From contig CAYLJO010000054.1 of NCBI GenBank assembly GCA_964383905.1, forward strand, positions 1 through 30,464: 30,464 bases of DNA, in the 5' to 3' direction. Within the stretch, counting starts at the first letter, position 1. Each line of letters opens with the position of its first letter. The position numbers and the translations under genes were made by a program. The DNA comes from CAYLJO01 sp964383905. Its GTDB lineage: Bacteria; Acidobacteriota; Blastocatellia; Pyrinomonadales; Pyrinomonadaceae. The notes under the pieces were generated by a model that did no database searches, had not been told where the DNA came from, and worked only from the letters and a program-made list of their open reading frames with translations. Positions 15,593 to 21,845 of this stretch are shown here, one piece after another.

Positions 15593-15615
15593 TCAATCTC
15601 TTCTGCGTGTAGAAT
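15586..15615 (+). promoter_or_regulatory. Candidate promoter for the universal stress protein gene
   Basis: CTGTCA (15586-15591), 18-base spacer, TAGAAT (15610-15615). The -35 box overlaps the -35 of the divergent ROK promoter, so the two would compete for RNA polymerase. The match is only moderate. Confidence 0.35.
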
Positions 15616-15682
15616 ATCCCTGCAGTTTTAGATTCTCGGTTTGGGCACGCCAGGGGGCCAATCGACAATCGAAATTTCAATC

Positions 15683-16144
15683 GTGGAAATTCGCACCATA
15701 CTGCTGCCAACAGATTTCAGCGAGTGCGCCAATTACGCGCTCTCTTACGCTACGTCTTTAGCCCGACAGGCGGGAGCAAAGATCATCTGCGTGCATGCAA
15801 TCGAACCCGCCGTGCCGACGGTCGGCTACACGGGCATGACAGAGCCTTTGCCGATCGTCGATATCAGCGAGCAACTTGAGAATGCGGCGGAGCGCGAGTT
15901 GCCAAAGATCGCCGAGCATGAGGAGTGTTCCGGGCTTGATGTCGAGGAGTTGATTGTGCACGGCGATGCGGCATCGGAGATTGTGCGCGTCGGCAAAGAG
16001 CGTGGCGTTGATTTGATCGTCATTTCGTCGCACGGCCGCACCGGTCTGGGCCGCATCCTGTTCGGCTCGACCGCCGAATCGGTTGTGCGCCATGCGCATT
16101 GCCCGGTGCTTGTCGTCAAACCACCGACCGAGAGTGATAAGTGA
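15683..16144 (+). CDS. Universal stress protein, UspA family
   Basis: Cytoplasmic nucleotide-binding protein of 153 residues with a single Usp domain. It begins VEIRTILLPTDFSECANYAL, the usual first strand and helix. The ATP-binding signature G-x2-G-x9-G-S is present in HGRTGLGRILFGSTAES, followed by the final strand HCPVLVVKPP. A TTG at 15641 opens the frame 14 codons earlier, but the GTG at 15683 gives the standard family N-terminus. Neither has a clear Shine-Dalgarno site. The last codons and stop (TESDK) are made from a heptamer repeat that continues past the gene. Members of this family act in stress survival; the exact signal is unknown. Confidence 0.9.
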   Translation: MEIRTILLPTDFSECANYALSYATSLARQAGAKIICVHAIEPAVPTVGYTGMTEPLPIVDISEQLENAAERELPKIAEHEECSGLDVEELIVHGDAASEIVRVGKERGVDLIVISSHGRTGLGRILFGSTAESVVRHAHCPVLVVKPPTESDK

Positions 16145-16193
16145 TCAGTGACAAGTTAAAACGCGACTCCTCCTGGTCACCTGTCGCTATGAT
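16133..16193. repeat. Inverted heptamer-repeat element, core AGTGATC, at the 3' end of the stress protein gene
   Basis: The left arm is four heptamers (16133-16160: AGTGATA, AGTGATC, AGTGACA, AGTTAAA). A degraded reverse arm is at 16175-16193 (GGTCACC, TGTCGCT, then ATGAT). The stress protein stop codon (16142-16144) lies within the second heptamer, and the DedA start lies just after the right arm. The left-arm period is exact; the right arm is diverged. Confidence 0.6.
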
Positions 16194-16196
16194 TAA

Positions 16197-16946
16197 ATGG
16201 ATAGCCACCCTTTTTACGAACTGATCGGGGATTACGGTCTCATTGCTGTTTTCTTCCTCGCGATGATCGAGGGGGATATGACACTTCTGCTGGCGGGCGT
16301 ACTGGCCCATAGCGGCTTTTTCGGTGATTACAGCTTCGCCAAAGTGCTTTGCGCGGGGGCGCTCGGCGGCGTTGCGAGTGATAATGTTGCGTACGTGATG
16401 GGACGCGGCTTCGGTAAAACCGTGCGTGACTTTCGTTTCTACCGGCTGGCGCGGCCGCGCCTTGAGCGGCTGACGGAAAAATTTGGGCCACATTCAATCT
16501 TTCTTTCGAAATACATCTACGGCTTGCGCTGGGCCTCGTGCGTCTTCTACGGTGTCGGACGTATGACCTACCTGCGTTTCCTGCCACTCGCGTTTGCGAG
16601 TTGTTGCGTGTGGGCCGCGCTTCTAAGCGGCGCAGGCTATTTTTTCAGCGGCGCGATTACACAGCTCATCGGCGACTATCATCGAATCGGCTTCTTTCTA
16701 CTTGTGATTCTCGTCCTGGGCATCACCGGCTTTTACCTTGTCGAGCGCTTTTGGCTCGCCAAAAAGGTGGAAGAGGCAAACCCCGAACTGATACAGGAAT
16801 TGGAACAGGCTGCCCAGGAGAAGCTGCAGGAACTCAGCCAGGAGTTCCAGGAGCGGATGCACCTCAAGAAGCCGCTTCAACGTCATAAGGATGCGCCCGG
16901 ACCAAAACACTCCAGTCGTAAGCACGGTGAGGCCGAAGGAGATTGA
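16197..16946 (+). CDS. DedA/SNARE-associated family membrane protein
   Basis: 249 residues. The N-terminal 200 residues contain hydrophobic segments (about 12-34, 46-66, 108-130, 137-158, 164-186) with DedA-type features: a membrane-dipping EGDMTLLLAGVLAH, then GGVASDNVAYVMGRGFGK, and FLSKYIYGLRWASCVFYGVGR near 100-120. The last has the Arg and Gly important in this family for lipid transport or proton-dependent function. DedA proteins are involved in lipid recycling and membrane homeostasis. The C-terminal 65 residues form a Glu/Gln-rich amphipathic segment (ELIQELEQAAQEKLQELSQ), likely a coiled coil, and a basic tail, an extension absent in short DedA proteins. The ATG at 16197 has only a weak ribosome site. 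The gene lies 52 bases after the stress protein gene. Confidence 0.85.
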   Translation: MDSHPFYELIGDYGLIAVFFLAMIEGDMTLLLAGVLAHSGFFGDYSFAKVLCAGALGGVASDNVAYVMGRGFGKTVRDFRFYRLARPRLERLTEKFGPHSIFLSKYIYGLRWASCVFYGVGRMTYLRFLPLAFASCCVWAALLSGAGYFFSGAITQLIGDYHRIGFFLLVILVLGITGFYLVERFWLAKKVEEANPELIQELEQAAQEKLQELSQEFQERMHLKKPLQRHKDAPGPKHSSRKHGEAEGD

Positions 16947-16952
16947 AGATGT

Positions 16953-16969
16953 GGCGATTTGTAATCGCC
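16953..16969. other. Hairpin just after the DedA gene
   Basis: GGCGATT (16953-16959), loop TGT, AATCGCC (16963-16969) form a perfect 7-bp stem starting 6 bases after the stop. There is no T-run, so it may stabilise the mRNA 3' end rather than terminate transcription. Confidence 0.4.
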
Positions 16970-17110
16970 GTACGATGGAGGTTTACATGGCTTGCCTGGT
17001 AGTCGAACCTTAGAAAACTTGCGATTTATAGGGAATCAAGGCTCCCCTTTAAAGGTTGTAAAGCGTTTTGAGTGAAACCCCATAAAATCATCGGTCGTAA
17101 ATTTAGGCGA

Positions 17111-17126
17111 AAGGACAATTGTTCTT
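17111..17126. promoter_or_regulatory. Palindrome over the ribosome-binding region of the GHMP kinase gene
   Basis: AAGGACAATTGTTCTT is an inverted repeat with one mismatched pair, ending 3 bases before the GTG start. The only purine-rich ribosome site candidate (AAGGAC) lies in its left half. It could be an operator or a translation-controlling fold; the evidence is symmetry alone. Confidence 0.3.
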
Positions 17127-17129
17127 CAA

Positions 17130-18137
17130 GTGATCATCGAATCATCTGCCCCGACACGCGTCGACCTGGCCGGGGGCACCATCGACATCTGGCCGCTCTA
17201 CCTGTTTCATCCCGGGGCCGCGACCTTGAACTTCGCCGTCAATCTGCGCGCGAAGTGCCGCATTGAAACTCGCGACGACGGGCGCATCGTGCTCGAATCG
17301 CGCGACCGTAAAGTGGCTTTTGAAACCGAGCTCGCAGCCATCGAAGATTTGATTCGTGAGGAGCGGCTTGAGCTGATTTCAAAGCTGGTTCACTTTTTCA
17401 AGCCGACGACAGGTTTTCACCTGACGACTTTCAGTGAAGCGCCGGCGGGCGCAGGGCTCGCCGGATCATCCGCGCTCAACATCGCCTGCATCGGCGCATT
17501 AAACCATCTTGTCGGCAATCGTTATGACAGGCGCAAGTTCATAACGATTGCCGCCAACATTGAGACCACGGTGATCCGTGTCCCGGCGGGGTTTCAGGAC
17601 TATTACTCTGCGCTCTACGGCGGCGCCTCCTGCATACACTTCCGGCCAGACGGCATTGAGCGCGAAGCGCTGACGGTGGACTACGCGACACTTGAACGTC
17701 GCATCGCCGTCTGCTACACGGGCGAGCCGCGTCTTTCAGGGACGAACAACTGGGAGATCACCAAACATCATATCGACGGTGATCCGGAACTTTTTAAGCT
17801 CTTTGATGGCATACGTGATTCGGTGCTGCAGATGCGCACGGCACTGCTCACGGACGACTGGCAGCAAGTCAGAACGACGATGCGGGATGCGTACCCGAAT
17901 CGCAAACGGCTCGCCCCCGGCGTAACCACGCCGCAGATGGATATGTTAGTAGAGAAGGCACTGGCCAACGGCGCGGAGGCGGCTAAGGTCTGCGGCGCCG
18001 GCGGCGGCGGTTGCATCGCTTTTTTCTGCGCCGAGGGTCGCCGCGCGGAAGTTGAACGAGCACTGGCACAGGAAAAAGGTGTTGAGATCCTCAACTGGAA
18101 AATCGCTCACGAAGGTTTGGTGGTGCGTAAGAGTTAG
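17130..18137 (+). CDS. GHMP-family small-molecule kinase
   Basis: ATP-dependent kinase of the galactokinase/homoserine/mevalonate kinase superfamily, 335 residues. Motif 1 is SAPTRVDLAGGTIDIWP (6-22), close to the N-terminus of heptose 7-phosphate kinases. Motif 2, the phosphate-binding loop, is EAPAGAGLAGSSALNIA (103-119). Motif 3 is KVCGAGGGGCIAFF near 285-298. VPAGFQDYYSALYGG, with the conserved Asp, is the substrate-side element of HddA and L-fucokinase-type enzymes. The start is a GTG at 17130, giving MIIESSAPTR. The natural substrate is not clear from sequence, and no heptose or nucleotide-sugar genes flank it. The enzyme could serve sugar 1-phosphate or heptose metabolism. Confidence 0.85.
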   Translation: MIIESSAPTRVDLAGGTIDIWPLYLFHPGAATLNFAVNLRAKCRIETRDDGRIVLESRDRKVAFETELAAIEDLIREERLELISKLVHFFKPTTGFHLTTFSEAPAGAGLAGSSALNIACIGALNHLVGNRYDRRKFITIAANIETTVIRVPAGFQDYYSALYGGASCIHFRPDGIEREALTVDYATLERRIAVCYTGEPRLSGTNNWEITKHHIDGDPELFKLFDGIRDSVLQMRTALLTDDWQQVRTTMRDAYPNRKRLAPGVTTPQMDMLVEKALANGAEAAKVCGAGGGGCIAFFCAEGRRAEVERALAQEKGVEILNWKIAHEGLVVRKS

Positions 18138-18181
18138 ATACTAAATCACCCCTGAGCGCATAATGGACATCATGCTTAAGT

Positions 18182-18223
18182 GAAAAGAGAGGGAGACTGC
18201 TTCCAATAGTCACCCTCCCTCTT
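18182..18223 (-). terminator. Terminator of the glycine-zipper protein gene
   Basis: An imperfect GC-rich stem is formed by AAGAGAGGGAGACT (18185-18198) and AGTCACCCTCCCTCTT (18208-18223). On the minus strand it is followed by TTTT. It lies between two converging genes and could serve the GHMP kinase transcript too, though no T-run is present on that side. Confidence 0.6.
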
Positions 18224-18250
18224 CCTGAACATCCGGCACGCCCGACTGCT

Positions 18251-18619
18251 TTAGTACCGGCGATGCCTGTTGCGTAGCTTATAGGTATAGAGCGCTGAAC
18301 CGCCAGCGCCTGCGAGAGCGCCAATGGCTGCGCCCTTCTTACCGCCGGCCAGACCACCGATGAGGGCGCCGCCGCCGGTGCCCATTGCGACCGTCAGCTT
18401 ATCGCGGTGCTTCTGCCAGAAAGATCGCCTCCTGTAGCCATAGTCATAGTAAGCACGACGCGTCCCGTTATTATAGTAGGCCGTGCGCGCATACCGCGAC
18501 CCGCGATAATGGCGGGCGTAATAGCTGTGATGCCTGCGGTGTCTCGCGCATGCTAAGGCCGGCATCGCCGTTCCGGCAAACACAAAGAGACACAGCAAAA
18601 CTACTAGTAGTTTTTTCAT
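18251..18619 (-). CDS. Secreted small basic protein with glycine zipper
   Basis: 122 residues, function unknown. A clear signal peptide (MKKLLVVLLCLFVFAGTA, cleavage near ALA-CA at about 22-24) is followed by a Tyr/Arg/His-rich region (RHRRHHSYYARHYRGSRYAR). A glycine-zipper segment (GTGGGALIGGLAGGKKGAA, about 80-98, continuing AIGALAGAGG) is the kind that inserts in or associates with membranes. The tail is basic (RNRHRRY). Similar small YxxR plus glycine-zipper proteins are common in Acidobacteriota by my recollection. The start is certain: GGAGGT lies 5 bases before the ATG. It converges on the GHMP kinase gene with the terminator between them. Confidence 0.8.
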   Translation of the reverse strand: MKKLLVVLLCLFVFAGTAMPALACARHRRHHSYYARHYRGSRYARTAYYNNGTRRAYYDYGYRRRSFWQKHRDKLTVAMGTGGGALIGGLAGGKKGAAIGALAGAGGSALYTYKLRNRHRRY

Positions 18620-19210
18620 GGTTACCTCCTGGTACTAACCACTTTTGCCAAAATAAGGGAGAGTCTACATTTTGTTACATCTTGAATTTGAGGCAACGAC
18701 TATGCCATTAGGCAACTCCAGGGGCTTTAGCCTTGAATCTACTTATAAATAAAAGAGTTAATAACCCTTTGACACTATGCCTGGAATGGTTTGAAGCTCC
18801 TGGATGAACGTACGAAAACGGCGCGCGTAGTGTTCGTAATTGTGCAGGCTCAAAAGCCCACAGCTGGCGCATTAGCAATACGTGAAAGCCCGAAAACCTA
18901 GTGAAAAATGTAGCCAAGGTGACTGAATATGACCGAGCGTTCTTTGTTACACCGTACCGCGAGGGGCACGCTAGCGGGTCAGCAATTGCGATGTCTGCGC
19001 CTACAATCAGTTTGCTCTAATGATCGTCATCGTGCTCACGACGGCCCTTTCTTTTCTCAAATTTCCTGCCCTCATCATCGCCTTTACGCTCAATTCTCTC
19101 TACCGGTAACCTACAACAGTTTGCGATTTCGTGTCGCTCTTCTTCGCCTTGCTTGGCGCCTTTGCGCCTTTGCGTGATACTTCCTGGCCGCCAGCACGAG
19201 CAGGATACAG
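18620..19210. other. Non-coding stretch between the glycine-zipper gene and a decayed gene
   Basis: About 590 bases with no convincing coding frame. An 82-codon plus-strand frame (18929-19177) has an atypical composition for protein. Octamers TTGGCGCC, TTTGCGCC and TTTGCGTG lie in tandem at 19153-19176. A minus-strand Lys/Glu/Asp-rich frame ending at 19017 could be the far end of the decayed gene described next. Confidence 0.45.
19153..19176. repeat. Short octamer tandem, core TTTGCGCC
   Basis: Three consecutive octamers (TTGGCGCC, TTTGCGCC, TTTGCGTG), with a further partial copy to the left. Same style as the other short-period repeats of the window, but period 8. Confidence 0.55.
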
Positions 19211-19608
19211 TCAATTGCCACCCGCCATAAACATAAGAATTGGCCGGGGGCTGCGCCGGAGAAGGGCACGTTCCGGCAAAACGTTTCTCGCTATAGGCGC
19301 GGGCCTCTTTGGTATTTCCGGCGCTTTTTTGAGGTCGCTGCCGTTAGCGATTTGAACCGGAGGCGGCGCGGGTGTTCTTTCGGTCTCATTAGCGACTGCG
19401 CCTGCTGCGGGATTGGGAGTTGATGCATTTACCGAAGGACTGCTGTGCTAACGCCGCCCAATACTACTGCGGCTAACACCGAAGCGAGGAGAAAAGCCTG
19501 GGGCCAGGAGCGTCTTGCCGGTGGGCGGAATACTACCTGCGGCCCGCTTTTGGCTGAAATTGATACACAACGACCTGTGTTCTTAAACGGTAAGTAAAAG
19601 CGATTCCA
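19211..19608 (-). pseudogene. Decayed gene for a single-TM, Pro-rich protein
   Basis: On the minus strand a frame from 19608 reads WNRFYLPFKNTGRCVSIS, then RSWPQAFLLASVLAAVVLGG, a clear membrane segment. It stops shortly after, near 19420-19445. Shifting frame there continues as a Pro/Ala-rich sequence (VNASTPNPAAGAVANE, ERTPAPPPVQIANGSDLKK) to a stop at 19211. The pattern of a cytoplasmic N-terminus, one membrane helix and a Pro-rich outer part suggests one ancestral protein broken by a frameshift. No good start codon is present at the left end, which supports decay. The family is not recognised. A sequencing or assembly error would give the same picture. Confidence 0.4.
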
Positions 19609-19699
19609 CGTGAGTATTAAAAAGGAGGGTGGATCGCGACTTTTTCAGAGTAATTTGTGATAACGTAGCGCACACAAACAGTTGTAAGGAGAACCCGAC

Positions 19700-20320
19700 A
19701 TGCCGGTGATTGACAACATCTTCTCAATGGAGACTTTAATTGGGATGACGATTCTGTCGCGTGCGACTGGGAACATGCTCGGAAAGGTTGATGACCTGAT
19801 CGTTGATCCGGTTAAAGGCACGCTGGTGGGCTTGATGGTGCAAGCGCCGGACGGGAGCAGTCGTGTGCTCGATTACCACGAGATCTCCAGCTTCGGGCAG
19901 GATGCGGTGATGGCCCACAGCGACAGTTCCGTTGTCCTTCCCGAAGAAGGTCAGTCGGTCGGACAGCCACGGGCCAAGAGTGATTTGGTTGAAGCAAAGA
20001 TTATCACCGAGGGGGGCAAGCTTCTGGGCCAGGTCGCGAACGTCTTTATCCATCTTGCGCCGCCGCCGCTGGCGATCTACGAAGTTCGTGAATCGGTTCT
20101 GGATAAGCTGCTGGGACGCGGATTGTTCATTTTGGCCTCGCTCGGCCGGGCGCTCTCAGACGACGCCGAACGGATTATTGTGCCAAACGAAACTCCCGAG
20201 AAAAGCGCAGACAGTCTGGAGACGCTGGCGACACGTGAGATTGCGCCGCTGGTAGAGGAAGAGACGTTGGTGCGTGAACACAATGGTGATGTTGATCTGC
20301 CCTACACCCCCACAGCGTGA
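19700..20320 (+). CDS. PRC-barrel domain protein
   Basis: 206 residues, two PRC-barrel-like modules in tandem. The first (about 9-75) has SMETLIGMTILSRATGNMLG and KVDDLIVDPVKGTLVGLMV, the typical strands with the Asp-x-x-x-Gly turn. The second (about 90-165) has VEAKIITEGGKLLGQVANVF and an IIVPNE end strand. PRC barrels are small beta-barrel folds found in the photosynthetic reaction centre H subunit and in RimM; free-standing ones are of unsettled function, perhaps surface or RNA-binding. The C-terminal 40 residues are acidic and polar. The ATG at 19700 is preceded by AAGGAG, a strong ribosome site. Confidence 0.85.
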   Translation: MPVIDNIFSMETLIGMTILSRATGNMLGKVDDLIVDPVKGTLVGLMVQAPDGSSRVLDYHEISSFGQDAVMAHSDSSVVLPEEGQSVGQPRAKSDLVEAKIITEGGKLLGQVANVFIHLAPPPLAIYEVRESVLDKLLGRGLFILASLGRALSDDAERIIVPNETPEKSADSLETLATREIAPLVEEETLVREHNGDVDLPYTPTA

Positions 20321-20706
20321 GTTACTTACCTTAGCATGTTTAACTTGAGTGGGAGAAATGGAGGTAAATCGTAGAGCAACCGTGTCAGAAGTCAAGTAGA
20401 AACCTGCTCGGATTCGGCTCGCCACCGCCTGCTGCTCCTGACCGTCGCATTCAAGATCGAAAACGAAGTCACAGGCATACGAAAACTCCTTTCCGGGCTT
20501 GCAAATGCGGGCTGATTTAGCCCAGACAACTGTTAGGGTTATGTAGAACGGATGCGGCGGCGCTTGCTCTGTGACGGCTTCTAAGAACCATGACACAATC
20601 GGTCTGCCGCATCCTCCGAGGCTCACATAGCGTCGCGAGTCTCACGTAGAACACACAGGGACGAAGAGGAAAAACAGAGGAAACTTTGAGTAACGGAGGT
20701 GAGAGC
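20321..20706. other. Intergenic region with possible small reading frame
   Basis: 386 bases between the PRC-barrel and oxidoreductase genes. It contains a minus-strand 28-codon frame with a strong ribosome site (20392-20478). A purine-rich stretch near 20645-20683 has loosely repeated AACACA/ACAGAGG units. No convincing promoter was found for the oxidoreductase. Confidence 0.45.
20392..20478 (-). CDS. Possible small protein, 28 residues, with strong ribosome site
   Basis: ATG at 20478 (minus) is preceded by GGAAAGGAG with 7 bases of spacing, one of the better ribosome sites in the window. The frame reads MPVTSFSILNATVRSS then RRWRAESEQVST and stops. It has no recognisable domain. An overlapping longer frame on the same strand also lacks stops, so the coding frame is uncertain. 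It might be a real small gene or part of a dispersed element. Confidence 0.3.
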   Translation of the reverse strand: MPVTSFSILNATVRSSRRWRAESEQVST

Positions 20707-21828
20707 TTGGCGAGAAAAGAGATGATTGGCGTCGGCATAATCGGCGCGGGATTTGCCCGAACGACACAGATCCCGGGCTTTAAGGCTTGCCGCGGCGCAC
20801 GCCTCGTCGCAATTGCAAGCAACCATCGTGAGAACGCCGAACGCGTCGCACGCGAGTTCGGTATTGAAAACGTGGCTAACGACTGGCGCGAACTGATCGC
20901 GCGCGATGATGTTGATCTGGTCAGCGTCGTCACGCCTCCCTCCACACACAGGGAGATGACCATGGCGGCGCTGGATGCGGGCAAAGCCGTGTTATGCGAA
21001 AAGCCGATGGCGATGAGTGCGGGTGAAGCCGACGCGATGCGCAACCGCGCGCAGCAGGCGGGTGTGCTGGCGCTGATCGATCATGAGCTGCGTTTTCTGG
21101 CGGGTCGCCGGAAGATGCGGGAGTTGCTGCGAAGCGGTGAAATCGGCCATGTCCGTCATGCGAAGCTACTTTTTCGTTCCGATTCGCGCGCTGAAGCGGA
21201 ACGCGCCTGGAATTGGTGGTCCGGTTTCGAATATGGCGGCGGCGCTCTCGGCGCCATCGGCTCACATGTGATAGACGCCTTCCGCTGGCTGCTCGGCGCA
21301 GAGGTCTCACGGGTCTTCGGCTCGCTCGCAACCCACGTCACCGAGCGGCCTGATCAGCAGACCGGCGAGATGCGCCGCGTCACAACCGATGACGAGGCCA
21401 ACCTGCTCCTGCGCTTCGCCGACAGCGCGTTGACCAAAGGCGCAACCGCCAACATCTCGCTATCGATGGTAGAGCAGGGGAGCGGCCTGCATCGCCTGGA
21501 AATCTTCGGCTCGCGTGGGGCGCTGATGATCGAAGGAGACGGCGAGCTGTGGCGCTCAGAAACCGGCGCGGGTGAATGGACGCGCATTGAAGTGGAGCGC
21601 GGGGAGCTTCCGCCCGGCATGCGCGATAACGAGTGGTCGCGTGGCTTCACCGCTTTCTCGCGCGCTCTAATCGATGCTCTGCGCGAAGGGCTCGTGAGCG
21701 TTGAAGGCGCGGCGACTTTCGATGACGGATACCGCACGCAGCTCGTGCTTGATGCGGCTCGCCGTTCGCATGAGAGCGGTTGCTGGGCCACCCCCTCTGA
21801 TAGTGACAAGCGACGAGCAGGAGTTTAA
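20707..21828 (+). CDS. Gfo/Idh/MocA-family oxidoreductase
   Basis: NAD(P)-dependent dehydrogenase, 373 residues. The Rossmann motif is GIIGAGFA (10-17), followed by the family element CEKPMAMS (97-104) with the conserved Lys of EKP. The C-terminal domain has RFLAGRRKMRELLRSGEIG and GGGALGAIGSHVIDAFRWLLG, where His is the likely catalytic residue. The TTG at 20707 was chosen because GGAGGTGA precedes it; an upstream in-frame TTG (20686) would place the ribosome site inside the gene. The substrate is probably a sugar, inositol or related polyol. It lies 17 bases upstream of the hydantoinase A gene, suggesting one operon. Its last ten codons contain heptamer-like units. Confidence 0.9.
   Translation: MARKEMIGVGIIGAGFARTTQIPGFKACRGARLVAIASNHRENAERVAREFGIENVANDWRELIARDDVDLVSVVTPPSTHREMTMAALDAGKAVLCEKPMAMSAGEADAMRNRAQQAGVLALIDHELRFLAGRRKMRELLRSGEIGHVRHAKLLFRSDSRAEAERAWNWWSGFEYGGGALGAIGSHVIDAFRWLLGAEVSRVFGSLATHVTERPDQQTGEMRRVTTDDEANLLLRFADSALTKGATANISLSMVEQGSGLHRLEIFGSRGALMIEGDGELWRSETGAGEWTRIEVERGELPPGMRDNEWSRGFTAFSRALIDALREGLVSVEGAATFDDGYRTQLVLDAARRSHESGCWATPSDSDKRRAGV
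21802..21822. repeat. Short heptamer run at the 3' end of the oxidoreductase gene
   Basis: AGTGACA, AGCGACG and AGCAGGA follow one another and encode the last residues (SDKRRAGV). The first unit is identical to one in the 16133-16160 repeat. There is no visible opposite arm, so this is a weaker case. Confidence 0.35.
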
Positions 21829-21845
21829 CTTGTCCCCGCCTTTAT

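Noticed and set aside
18717..18804. 11-base inverted repeat (TCCAGGGGCTT and AAGCTCCTGGA) 66 bases apart, as ends of a small mobile element
   Set aside because: One mismatch, no target-site duplication seen and nothing between the arms; likely chance.
18929..19177. 82-codon plus-strand frame with AAGGTGA near its ATG
   Set aside because: The composition (many Arg, Leu, Cys, His) is not protein-like and the 3' half runs through an octamer repeat.
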